DNA of 64,000 nt, taken from the NCBI GenBank assembly GCA_041746735.1, contig JBGTGP010000038.1, positions 1 to 64,000 of the forward strand, written 5' to 3'. The position numbers and the translations under genes were made by a program. This stretch comes from Opimibacter sp041746735. GTDB taxonomy: Bacteria > Bacteroidota > Bacteroidia > Chitinophagales > Saprospiraceae. How positions within the stretch are numbered: position 1 is the first letter of the stretch; every line of letters begins with the position of its first letter. Shown here piece after piece: positions 53,092-61,647 of the stretch. The notes below the pieces were generated by a model. It saw nothing but the letters and a program-made list of their open reading frames with translations. It was not told where the DNA came from and ran no database searches.

Positions 53092-55017
53092 ATGACGAAA
53101 TCTACATCCAGGAAAAAACAAGGAAAAATCAAGTCCAAAACGTCTTCATTTGCGCATCTGGACTTTGGTACAGGCTTTTGGAAGCGGCATTGGAAGCAGG
53201 CTGTCATCCTTCCTGTTCTGGCCTTTGCCCTGTACTGGATGTGCATACCTTATGGATATGTACTGGATGATCAGATCGTCATTACGGACAATAAATACAC
53301 GCAGAAGGGATTTGCCGGGATTTGGGATATTCTGAGTACGGAGAGTTTTCAAGGGTATTTTGGAGAGCAAAAAGATCTGGTGGCCGGTGCCCGCTACCGC
53401 CCACTGTCGATTGTGACGTTTGCCATCGAACAATCCCTGTTTGGCACCATGACCTCCTTGCCGCATATCCGTCACTTTATCAATATACTACTGTACGGTC
53501 TGTTAGGGCTTTTAATCTTCCGGATTTTCTCCCTCATACTGCCATCGCAGGACCAGTTACCCTGGATCCTGGGGATTCCCTTTCTGGCCGTGGTACTTTA
53601 TATCCTTCATCCGGTCCATTCCGAGGTCGTCGCCAATATCAAGGGGCGGGATGAAATCATGACCACCCTCGGGGCCATGGGGGCACTTTATTTTGCCCTT
53701 CGATATTTGCCCTCCCGCCAGCATCTGTGGCTCATCGCTAGCGGAATCTGTATGTTTCTGGGCCTGATGTCCAAAGAAAATGCGATCACCTTTCTGGCCG
53801 TTATCCCTCTGACGTTGTACTTCTTCACCGATGCACGACCGAAGGACTATCTTATCACACTGATGCCCTCTGCTATAGCCGCCGTCGTCTATATGATCAT
53901 CCGATCTCAGGTGATCGGTTATATCCTCAACAGTGGAAAAGCCATCACGGATCTGATGAACGATCCATTTCTGGAGATGAACAATGTGGAGAAACTGGCC
54001 ACCATCATGTACACCTTACTGGAATATCTACGGTTACTGGTTTATCCACATCCCCTGACGCATGACTATTACCCGTATCACATTCCTATTATGAAGCTCA
54101 CCTCGCCTGGAACCCTTCTCAGCATAGCGGTATATGGAGTTTTGATCTACCTTTTCTTCCGGTTGTGGAAGTCGAAAAGTCTGTATGCATGGAGCATTGG
54201 CTTTTTCATCAGCACCATATCCATAGTATCCAATTTTGTATTTCCAGTGGGGACTTTTATGAATGAGCGATTCATTTTCATTCCTTCTATCGCATTCTCC
54301 CTGGTCTCTGCCTGGGTCCTGATTCGTCATGGATGGCTTTCTGGAAAACCGGCGTTGAAGTGGGGATCTATGGTCCTTCTTGTCTTGCTGATGGCGGGAT
54401 ATACGTTCAAAACGTACGTGCGGATTCCAGCCTGGAAGGATGCCCTGAGCCTGAACAGCCAGGCTGTCCTGGTATCTGAAAATAGTGCCAGGGCCAACTG
54501 TTTTATGTCGACGGCGCTCTATGAATTAGGTCGTGACAACAAGGATGCAGAAGAGAAGCGCAAGATCTTTGAAGAGGCTGAGTTTTATGCCGATCGGTCC
54601 CTTTCCTTTTATCCCTCCTATCTGAGTGCCAACCAGATCAAATCCGGTCTTGTCGCGGAACGGTATTTGCGGGAGCGTAATCTGCAGAAACTGCTTGATG
54701 AATACAGGCAGATTTTGAAGGCGCGACCTCAGGTAGAGTATGTCAGGCAGTTTATGGAATATCTCAATGGACGGGAGAATGTGGCCATGCTGACCGATTT
54801 TTATTACCAGATGGGGTACGAGTTTATGTCGAAGGAGAGAGGGCTTCATCCATTGGCCATCATGTATCTTAAACTGGGGGAATCGATTTCCCCCAATGAT
54901 CCACGGATTTTGTTTGGACTTGGCAAGGCGCTTTTTTCAGGTGGTGATCAGGTACAGGGGCAACAGTATCTCAATCGGGCTTATGCCATCAACCCGTCAC
55001 TTCGGGATGTCCGCTGA
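53092..55017 (+). CDS. TMTC-like membrane glycosyltransferase (GT-C) with C-terminal TPR-like region
   Basis: A 641-residue inner-membrane protein. About ten hydrophobic segments (residues 35-445) follow a Lys-rich cytoplasmic N-terminus. The first periplasmic loop has the acidic LDDQ motif of GT-C enzymes, then 'YRPLSIVTFAIEQSLFG', 'HPVHSEVVANIKGRDE' and 'FLGLMSKENAI', the pattern of eukaryotic TMTC O-mannosyltransferases and their bacterial relatives. Residues 470-641 are helical, TPR-like. It probably transfers a sugar from a polyprenyl-phosphate donor to exported proteins or lipids; donor and acceptor are unknown. TATCTTTA ends five bases before the ATG. Confidence 0.82.
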   Translation: MTKSTSRKKQGKIKSKTSSFAHLDFGTGFWKRHWKQAVILPVLAFALYWMCIPYGYVLDDQIVITDNKYTQKGFAGIWDILSTESFQGYFGEQKDLVAGARYRPLSIVTFAIEQSLFGTMTSLPHIRHFINILLYGLLGLLIFRIFSLILPSQDQLPWILGIPFLAVVLYILHPVHSEVVANIKGRDEIMTTLGAMGALYFALRYLPSRQHLWLIASGICMFLGLMSKENAITFLAVIPLTLYFFTDARPKDYLITLMPSAIAAVVYMIIRSQVIGYILNSGKAITDLMNDPFLEMNNVEKLATIMYTLLEYLRLLVYPHPLTHDYYPYHIPIMKLTSPGTLLSIAVYGVLIYLFFRLWKSKSLYAWSIGFFISTISIVSNFVFPVGTFMNERFIFIPSIAFSLVSAWVLIRHGWLSGKPALKWGSMVLLVLLMAGYTFKTYVRIPAWKDALSLNSQAVLVSENSARANCFMSTALYELGRDNKDAEEKRKIFEEAEFYADRSLSFYPSYLSANQIKSGLVAERYLRERNLQKLLDEYRQILKARPQVEYVRQFMEYLNGRENVAMLTDFYYQMGYEFMSKERGLHPLAIMYLKLGESISPNDPRILFGLGKALFSGGDQVQGQQYLNRAYAINPSLRDVR

Positions 55018-55106
55018 TTCCGGTTTGAAAACGATCCGGTTTTTTTTATCTGCATCTTTTCCTGACATTTCCCGGCGTCCGGAAAAAGAATATCTTAGAT
55101 CATCAG

Positions 55107-56216
55107 ATGAAAACAAGGAAAACACAATTGGAGGAGATCGCCTTCACCATGATCCCTCTTGTCGGCCCTGTCCTGGCCCGCCAATTGATCGCCTATTGCG
55201 GAAGCATTGAAGGCGTGTTTACAGAAAGTAAACGAAGACTCAAAAGCATACCTGGCATTGGTGAAGAGATCGCTTCTCAAATAGCTCAATCCGGACGTGC
55301 CTTTGAAACGGCTGAAGTCGAAATCGCCTATATGGAACGCCATGGCTACGACTATGTCTTTTATTTGGACCCTTCCTATCCGATCCGTCTGCAGCAAATA
55401 CCGGATGCACCTTTGGTCCTGTATACAAAAGGCAATATGAATCTACATCCGCAACGCAGCGTTGCAGTTATCGGGACCCGAAAACCTACTCCCAGTGGAA
55501 AGAGTTTCGCGGAAGAGATCATTGTGTCACTTGCACCTTATGATATCACGATGATCAGTGGTCTGGCATACGGGATCGATATCACGGCCCACAAGGCTTG
55601 TCTGAACTACGGGATTCCGACTATTGGGGTGATGGGCAGCGGTATGGGATGTATCTATCCGGATACCCACCGTGATATTGCCAGACGTATGATGGAAAAT
55701 GGAGGTTTGGTGACCGAATTTAGTTTTGAAACGGGGCCTGATGCCGTCAACTTCCCGATGCGCAACCGGATTGTCGCGGGGCTCTGTGATGTATTGGTTG
55801 TGGTCGAGTCAGGCCTTAAGGGTGGATCTATGATTACCGCCGTGCTGGCCAATGATTATAACCGGGATGTTGTGGCTGTGCCGGGTCGAAGAACCGATAA
55901 AAATTCTGCGGGATGCAATCTGCTCATCAAGCGTCAACAGGCCCACCTGATCGAGTCCGGTGAGGATCTTATCGAGCTAATGTCCTGGAATGCAAGAACA
56001 CGGAAACAAAGTTTTCAGACGGATTTGTTTACAGAGATGACACAAGACGAACAGAAAATTTACAGTCTGATCGTAGCGGATGGCGAAAAAGATATTGATA
56101 CCTTAGCCTTCAGTTCAAAAATAACCCCAGGTGCACTTGCAGCTATTTTGCTTACACTGGAATGCAAGGGAGCGATCAAATCACTTCCGGGCAAAAAGTA
56201 TTCGGCCCTTGTATAA
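55107..56216 (+). CDS. dprA: DNA-processing protein DprA
   Basis: Binds incoming single-stranded DNA and loads RecA in natural transformation; it occurs in many bacteria not known to be competent. The 369-residue protein has an N-terminal helix-hairpin-helix/SAM-like region (GIGEEIASQIA), the Rossmann-like DprA core ('VAVIGTRKPTPSGK', 'ISGLAYGIDITAHKACL', 'NFPMRNRIVAGLCDVLVVVE', 'VPGRRTDKNSAGCN') and a C-terminal winged-helix domain. Length is normal. Its end overlaps the alkaline phosphatase start by eight bases. Confidence 0.96.
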   Translation: MKTRKTQLEEIAFTMIPLVGPVLARQLIAYCGSIEGVFTESKRRLKSIPGIGEEIASQIAQSGRAFETAEVEIAYMERHGYDYVFYLDPSYPIRLQQIPDAPLVLYTKGNMNLHPQRSVAVIGTRKPTPSGKSFAEEIIVSLAPYDITMISGLAYGIDITAHKACLNYGIPTIGVMGSGMGCIYPDTHRDIARRMMENGGLVTEFSFETGPDAVNFPMRNRIVAGLCDVLVVVESGLKGGSMITAVLANDYNRDVVAVPGRRTDKNSAGCNLLIKRQQAHLIESGEDLIELMSWNARTRKQSFQTDLFTEMTQDEQKIYSLIVADGEKDIDTLAFSSKITPGALAAILLTLECKGAIKSLPGKKYSALV

Positions 56217-57330
56217 CGCATGGCGGGCATCCCTTTTTTTTATAGTGATTGTACTGTTCGTGGGGTGTACATCGCCAAGGCCTGCAGCATCGACATCCTA
56301 TTCCGTTTATCCGGACAGTTTGGCCCTGCCGACCAATGTCATCTTGCTGATCGGGGATGGCATGGGCCTCCCTCAGATTACCGGGGCCATGTATATGAAT
56401 GACAACAAGACTGTTTTTGAGCGCTTTCTCAATATCGGATTTCATAAATCACATGCATCGGACAATCTGATCACCGATAGTGCGGCGGGCACCACAGCCT
56501 TTGCCTGTGGTGTCAAAACATACAATGGGGCGATCGGTGTCAACGCCCGTAAAGAGCGGGTACCGACCCTCCTGGAGATGGCAGAGAAAAAAGGGATGGC
56601 GACCGGCCTCGTGACCAGCACTGCGATCACACATGCCACGCCAGCCAGTTTCATTGCGCATGTAGAAAGCCGGGAAGACAAAGAAAAAATTGCCCTTGGC
56701 TTTTTGGATACGGAGGTGGATATTTTCATTGGAGGTGGTCTGGATCATTTTATCCGACGCCGCGATGAACGGGATCTGGTCAGCGATCTTATTGCCAAAG
56801 GCTATGATATCTCTACTTTTTTTTACCACGATATTCATGCGCTCAATATTGAAACCTCAAAAAACATCGGCTACTTTACCGCCAATGGCGAGCCCCTTCC
56901 GGCTACTGCAGGTCGTGATTATCTCATACCCGCATCACGCAAAGCTCTTGACTTCCTGAAAGATCGTTCGCCCCATGGATTTTTTCTGATGATCGAAGGT
57001 GGACAGATCGATTGGGGCGGACATGCCAATGACGCCAAATATGTGATCGCTGAACTGCATGAATTTGAAAAAATAGTTGCTGCCGTGCTTGAATTCGCTG
57101 AACAGGAAAAGAATACATTGGTCATTGTGACGGGAGATCATGAAACCGGAGGTTTTGCTGTACAACCCGGTTCGAAACTCAACCGGATCGAGGTGGCCTT
57201 CACGACCAAAAGTCATACCGCAGTCATGATCCCGGTATTTGCCGCCGGACCCGGAGCTGAAATATTCCGGGGTATTTATGACAACACCGACATATTTTAC
57301 AAAATCAAAGCGGCTCTCCGCTTAAAGTAG
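56209..57330 (+). CDS. Alkaline phosphatase family lipoprotein
   Basis: A metal-dependent phosphomonoesterase of 373 residues anchored outside the cytoplasm. The motif 'NLITDSAAGTTAFACG' contains the nucleophilic position of the family (DSAxxxTA), with 'LLIGDGMG' (metal Asp), 'GGQIDWGGHANDA' and 'VTGDHETGG' (metal Asp/His) completing the site. I place the start at TTG 56209: it gives a normal lipoprotein signal peptide ending at lipobox FVGC and lies within the dprA stop region. Upstream codons in the same frame are dprA shadows. Likely translationally coupled to dprA although functions are unrelated. Confidence 0.9.
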   Translation: MYNAWRASLFFIVIVLFVGCTSPRPAASTSYSVYPDSLALPTNVILLIGDGMGLPQITGAMYMNDNKTVFERFLNIGFHKSHASDNLITDSAAGTTAFACGVKTYNGAIGVNARKERVPTLLEMAEKKGMATGLVTSTAITHATPASFIAHVESREDKEKIALGFLDTEVDIFIGGGLDHFIRRRDERDLVSDLIAKGYDISTFFYHDIHALNIETSKNIGYFTANGEPLPATAGRDYLIPASRKALDFLKDRSPHGFFLMIEGGQIDWGGHANDAKYVIAELHEFEKIVAAVLEFAEQEKNTLVIVTGDHETGGFAVQPGSKLNRIEVAFTTKSHTAVMIPVFAAGPGAEIFRGIYDNTDIFYKIKAALRLK

Positions 57331-57347
57331 GACATCACTTCAGGATT

Positions 57348-58541
57348 ATGTCATCCCCACTGCGATCTGCATTTCTACGCCATGTAGCCCAGACCTCCCC
57401 TGAGCCGGATGGACTGGAGATAAGTCATGGGGAAGGCATTTATCTCATGGATACCTCCGGAAAAAGATACATCGATTGTATTTCAGGAATCGCGGTTTCC
57501 TCCATGGGCCACGGTCATCCTGAAATACAAGCTGCGATCCAGGTACAATTGAACCTGCACCTCCATACGATGGTGTACGGCGAACATATTCAGGCCCCTC
57601 AGGTGGCGCTGGCAAGCCGGCTGGCTGATTATCTTCCCCCTCCCCTCGACTGTACATTTTTTACCAATTCAGGTACAGAGGCGGTAGAAGGCGCTCTTAA
57701 ACTCGCAAGAAAATACACTTCGAGGTATGAGATAGTAGCATGTCGAAATGCGTACCATGGAAGTTCTGCAGGAGCGGAAAGCCTGCGGAGTGACCTCGAA
57801 TATACAGCCGCTTCGAGACCACTGGTGCCCGGTATCCGGCATATCCTGTTCAATACCTTGGATGACCTTCAACATATCACATCGAAGACAGCGGCCGTGA
57901 TACTTGAGCCTGTCCAAGGTGAAGCAGGCGTAATGCTCCCCTTGCCGGGGTACCTCCGTGCGGTTCGTGCCCGGTGTGATGAAACCGGGACGATGCTGAT
58001 CTTCGACTCCATACAATGCGGGATGGGTCGTACCGGATCGTTATTTGGGTTTGAACCAGAAGACGTCATTCCGGATATCCTGCTGCTGGCTAAAGCATTT
58101 GGGGGCGGAATGCCCCTTGGAGCTTTCATTGCTGCGAAAGAAATCATGACTGTGCTCAGCCAAAAACCTATTCTGGGACATCTGACAACCTTTGGCGGGC
58201 ACCCGCTGAGCTGTGCAGCAGGACTGGCCGCATTGGCCGTACTCATGCGAGATGATCTGCTCCACCGGGTCTCTGATCGCGAACAGCAAATTCGTAGCGC
58301 ATTGAAAGATCATCCCGCCATTCTTGAAATTCGGGGTCGTGGGTTGATGTTGGCGATTGAACTCCGACATCCTGCTCAGCGAGTTTCTGCCATTCAGTAT
58401 TGTAGAAAGGAAGGGTTGCTGGTGGATTGGTTTCTATTCAACAATCAATCGATACGGTTATACCCGCCTCTCATTATTACGGAAACGGAAACCACACTGC
58501 TGTGTGAGGCCTTAACCAGAGGCCTTCAGCACATCATCTGA
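57348..58541 (+). CDS. Class III PLP-dependent aminotransferase (acetylornithine aminotransferase-like)
   Basis: A 397-residue fold-type I aminotransferase. It has 'SGIAVSSMGHGHPEI', 'FTNSGTEAVEGALKLARKYT' (PLP phosphate cup), 'CRNAYHGSS' and the Schiff-base Lys249 in LLLAKAFGGGMPLG. The motif that holds the pyridine nitrogen reads FDSIQCGMGRTG (Asp220, Gln223) where most members have D-E-x-Q, so the Glu is Ser. The substrate is not clear: acetylornithine, ornithine and 4-aminobutyrate transaminases share this signature. No arginine-pathway genes lie nearby. It follows the phosphatase gene after 17 bases. Confidence 0.88.
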   Translation: MSSPLRSAFLRHVAQTSPEPDGLEISHGEGIYLMDTSGKRYIDCISGIAVSSMGHGHPEIQAAIQVQLNLHLHTMVYGEHIQAPQVALASRLADYLPPPLDCTFFTNSGTEAVEGALKLARKYTSRYEIVACRNAYHGSSAGAESLRSDLEYTAASRPLVPGIRHILFNTLDDLQHITSKTAAVILEPVQGEAGVMLPLPGYLRAVRARCDETGTMLIFDSIQCGMGRTGSLFGFEPEDVIPDILLLAKAFGGGMPLGAFIAAKEIMTVLSQKPILGHLTTFGGHPLSCAAGLAALAVLMRDDLLHRVSDREQQIRSALKDHPAILEIRGRGLMLAIELRHPAQRVSAIQYCRKEGLLVDWFLFNNQSIRLYPPLIITETETTLLCEALTRGLQHII

Positions 58542-58608
58542 TGCAAGAGGTCATGTACTAGGTGCAAAATGATAACAGGTTGAATCCATTGCGGAGCAAG
58601 CAGGAGAA

Positions 58609-60108
58609 TTAAAGTTCTTTTCGCAGTCGCGCTACCGGGATGTTGAGTTGTTCTCTGTATTTAGCTACGGTGCGTCGGGCGATGCTGTATCCTTTGCTTT
58701 CGAGCATCTGCCGGAGTTTTTCATCTGACAAGGGTTTGCGTTTGCTTTCACCGGAAATGATTTCATTCAGAATCGATTTTACTTCCTGCGTTGAAACCTC
58801 ATCACCTTCAGTATTGACGATTGATTCAGAGAAAAAATCCTTCAATCGCTTGGTACCAAACTCCGTCTGTACAAACTTACTGCTGGCGACACGCGAAACA
58901 GTAGATATGTCAAGTCCTGTGATCTCCGCGATGTCTTTCAGGATCATCGGTTTGAGTTTCTGGGAATCACCTGTCAGGAAGTACTCCTTCTGAAACTGCA
59001 TGATGGCGTACATGGTCTGTTTAAGGGTATGCTGACGCTGCTTGATCGCATCGATAAACCACTTGGCGGAATCTATCTTTTGCTTGATAAACAGTATCGC
59101 TTCCTTGTTTCCTTTATTGACGGTATTCTGGTCCTTGCGGACCTGGTACGCCTTGAGCATATCCACGTACTGGTCATTGATCCGAAGGTCAGGCGCATTG
59201 CGTACGTCCATGGTCAGCTCCAGCGTACCGTCCCGGTTGGTCACGAGAAAGTCCGGAATGATAGTTTGGGTTTGGGTATCAAATTGACTGGTATAGCCAC
59301 TGGCCGGCTTGGGGTTGAGTTTGAGAATTTCATCGAGTGCCGCTTTGAGGGTCTCCTCGTCTATCTCGAGATTGCGCTGAAGGCGTGTAAAATGTTTTTT
59401 AGAAAATGCTTCAAAATACTTGTTGAGAATGAGCAATCCCAACTTGAGCGATGATATCAACAATGCATCCCCTGCTTCTTCTGCGAAGTTAAGCCTGGCT
59501 TGCAACTGAATCATAAGGGTCTCGCGCAAATCCCGGGCGCCGACCCCCGGGGGATCAAACCGCTGGACCATAGCCAATACTTCTGCTACTTGCTTTGGCA
59601 TGACTTCAATGTTGTACGCAAATAAAATATCATCCATGAGGGATGGAATATCCCGTCGCAAATACCCCGCATCATCGATGCTACCGATGACTTGCAATGC
59701 AATGATGCGATGGACTTCCGAATCCAGGTTGAGCATTCCCAACTGCTGCTCGAGATAATCGTGAAATGTATTGGCCACCACCGCCGGAAGGCTCTTATCC
59801 CGCTGCTCACTCGAGCTTTCTGTCGTATGGTAACTGACCGGATCGTCCTCTATATAATCATTGATATAATCATCGATCTCATAATCATCCTCCTTGTCGT
59901 TCTCGGTGTTATCGGTCTTTTCATCTTGATTGGAGTCGGTCTGAGCTTCCTCATAGGACTCCGGTTCCTCAAGGGCAGGATTGATTTCCAATTCCTCCTT
60001 GATACGCTGCTCAAGGGACACCGTAGGAATCTGCAGTAGCTTCATAAGCTGGATCTGCTGGGGGGATAGCTTCTGAAGAAGCTTCTGTGATAATTGCTGT
60101 CGGATCAT
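58609..60108 (-). CDS. rpoN: RNA polymerase sigma-54 factor
   Basis: Alternative sigma factor that needs an AAA+ activator. The 499-residue protein has the Gln/Leu-rich region I ('LSPQQIQLMKLLQIPTVSLE'), an acidic region II (about 50-120, runs of Asp/Glu), the core-binding region ('QRFDPPGVGARDLRETLM') and the DNA-binding end with the helix-turn-helix ('DIAEITGLDISTVSRVASSK') and the RpoN box 'ARRTVAKYREQL'. No activator gene is in the window. A good promoter overlapped by a palindrome lies just upstream. Confidence 0.97.
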   Translation of the reverse strand: MIRQQLSQKLLQKLSPQQIQLMKLLQIPTVSLEQRIKEELEINPALEEPESYEEAQTDSNQDEKTDNTENDKEDDYEIDDYINDYIEDDPVSYHTTESSSEQRDKSLPAVVANTFHDYLEQQLGMLNLDSEVHRIIALQVIGSIDDAGYLRRDIPSLMDDILFAYNIEVMPKQVAEVLAMVQRFDPPGVGARDLRETLMIQLQARLNFAEEAGDALLISSLKLGLLILNKYFEAFSKKHFTRLQRNLEIDEETLKAALDEILKLNPKPASGYTSQFDTQTQTIIPDFLVTNRDGTLELTMDVRNAPDLRINDQYVDMLKAYQVRKDQNTVNKGNKEAILFIKQKIDSAKWFIDAIKQRQHTLKQTMYAIMQFQKEYFLTGDSQKLKPMILKDIAEITGLDISTVSRVASSKFVQTEFGTKRLKDFFSESIVNTEGDEVSTQEVKSILNEIISGESKRKPLSDEKLRQMLESKGYSIARRTVAKYREQLNIPVARLRKEL

Positions 60109-60131
60109 AGTGAGACCTGATGTATAGTTGA

Positions 60132-60162
60132 CAAATATACAGCATATTTCATATTATGAAAT
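60132..60162 (-). promoter_or_regulatory. rpoN promoter overlapped by an inverted repeat
   Basis: On the minus strand TTTC (60158-60161), an 18-base spacer and TATATTTG (60132-60139) fit the Bacteroidota promoter pattern, 23 bases before the ATG. The spacer and -33 box are covered by a palindrome, ATTTCAT-3-ATGAAAT (60146-60162), which could be an operator. Confidence 0.5.
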
Positions 60163-60460
60163 AATTTAATTTGTTATTTTAAGAGGGTCCTCCGGACACC
60201 CATTCCTGAATAACACCAAAATGACCTTCACCGTTTAGCCCATTTCTGTGAATTTGGGTGCAGAAGCAATCACCTCGCGGAAAACAAACCCCCTGAAATT
60301 TTGAATCTGGATACCGCACCGGACATCTTCTGCCCGGGTAGCCTACTGGGGTCTCTTCCATCCACTGGTCTTGCTGTCCTTACTGTCCCGTTTGATTTTC
60401 AAAGTGATTGTGGGTGGATCGTCTACCCAGCCGATGTCTCCGGCATACCAAATGCCTTAT

Positions 60461-60468
60461 TACTTTTG
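60461..60468 (+). promoter_or_regulatory. -7 element for the cyclase gene
   Basis: TACTTTTG matches TAnnTTTG. It lies 14 bases before an in-frame TTG (60483) and 29 before GTG 60498, and so argues against the longer ATG start at 60408. Confidence 0.45.
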
Positions 60469-60497
60469 CAACTGAAATTGACTTGCCCACAACTCCT

Positions 60498-61631
60498 GTG
60501 AATAAGACCGAAACCGATATTCTTGAATCGCCTCCGCTCAGCGAGATCTTCAGCAGCCGGAGCGAACTGCATAAAATCCTATGGATCACCGGGATTTGGG
60601 TATTTCTGTCGGTCAGTCAGTCCGTGTATGATCATATGGTGCTCCTGGCGGCGGGAGTTGATACCACGGACATCCCATTTTGGACTCATTTGCTAATCAA
60701 CGCACTGGCTACCCTGCTGGCCGGAATTATCGGCGGGAGCATCCTGGTCAGTTATCTACAGCGATGGGTCCGCAATAATCCGTATGGGCAGGCTATACTG
60801 TTCATTCTGCTGGCCTTTACCTTTATTATATGTTTTGTGACGATCGCAGCGTTCCTCACCCGGGCTTCTATCACGGGGACAGAGACGCTTCACCGGAAAG
60901 ATATCCTGTACCATTTGGGTAACCATGTCCGGAGTCTGCGCTTTCTGAAAGATTATATCCTGTGGTTGTTTATCGTATTGGGCACGATTGCCGGTTTTCT
61001 GATCAACGATAAATATGGACCGGGCAATCTGCGTAATTTCTTCCTCGGACGATATTTCCGGCCCAAACGTGAAGAACATATATTCATGTTTCTGGATCTG
61101 CGCAGTTCGACTTATATCGCGCAGGTGCTAGGGGAACAACAATATTTTAATTTCATCAAGGATGTTATCCGGGACGCCACCCCGGTCATCCTTCGACATA
61201 AAGGCAGGATCTATCAGTATGTGGGAGACGAGATCACGGTGAGCTGGTGGATGCAGCAGGGCTTACAGAAAATGAATTGTATTCGCTGCCCGATAGAAGT
61301 CCGGAAGGTCTTCAACCACAAATCTTCGTACTACACATCGCGATATGGAGTGGTGCCGGACTTTAAGGCCGGCCTGCATTGCGGTCCTGTGATGGTGGGT
61401 GAGATTGGTGTGGTCAAACGGGATATTGCTTTCTCCGGAGAAGTAGTGGGTACGGCTGCGCGGATTCAAAACCGGTGCAATCACCTTGAGGTCAATCTGC
61501 TGATCTCACATGATCTGAAAGAATTGCTTCCCTGGCAGGGCTCCAAACTCGTTCCTGAGCACAAGGGAGATCTGTTGATCCGGGGTAAAATGATCAACCT
61601 TCCCTTGTATACCGTCAATCCTGAGACTTAA
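60498..61631 (+). CDS. Membrane-anchored class III adenylate/guanylate cyclase-like protein
   Basis: A 377-residue protein (GTG start). Four membrane helices (about 25-45, 62-86, 98-120, 152-170) precede a class III cyclase domain (about 190-360). The metal-binding Asp200 (FLDLRSST) and Asp244 (YVGDEITVSW) are present, as are Asp309 (KRDIAFSGE) and Arg322 (AARIQNRC) of the purine and transition-state sites. The usual catalytic Asn before the Arg is Gly318 (EVVGTAARI), so activity is in doubt. It may make cAMP or cGMP, or act as a nucleotide sensor. GTG 60498 is preferred because the -7 element lies inside the longer frame. Confidence 0.85.
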   Translation: MNKTETDILESPPLSEIFSSRSELHKILWITGIWVFLSVSQSVYDHMVLLAAGVDTTDIPFWTHLLINALATLLAGIIGGSILVSYLQRWVRNNPYGQAILFILLAFTFIICFVTIAAFLTRASITGTETLHRKDILYHLGNHVRSLRFLKDYILWLFIVLGTIAGFLINDKYGPGNLRNFFLGRYFRPKREEHIFMFLDLRSSTYIAQVLGEQQYFNFIKDVIRDATPVILRHKGRIYQYVGDEITVSWWMQQGLQKMNCIRCPIEVRKVFNHKSSYYTSRYGVVPDFKAGLHCGPVMVGEIGVVKRDIAFSGEVVGTAARIQNRCNHLEVNLLISHDLKELLPWQGSKLVPEHKGDLLIRGKMINLPLYTVNPET

Positions 61632-61647
61632 ATGATAATCCTGAGTT

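Larger units (their letters stand above)
60109..60497. other. Divergent spacer between rpoN and the cyclase gene
   Basis: A 389-base spacer without credible genes. It holds the rpoN promoter with its palindrome (60132-60162) and the plus-strand TACTTTTG at 60461-60468. The middle part has no clear feature. Confidence 0.55.

Noticed and set aside
60179..60361. A 60-codon minus-strand ORF between rpoN and the cyclase gene
   Set aside because: No motif, Cys/Gly/Arg-rich random composition, and it lies upstream of the rpoN promoter.
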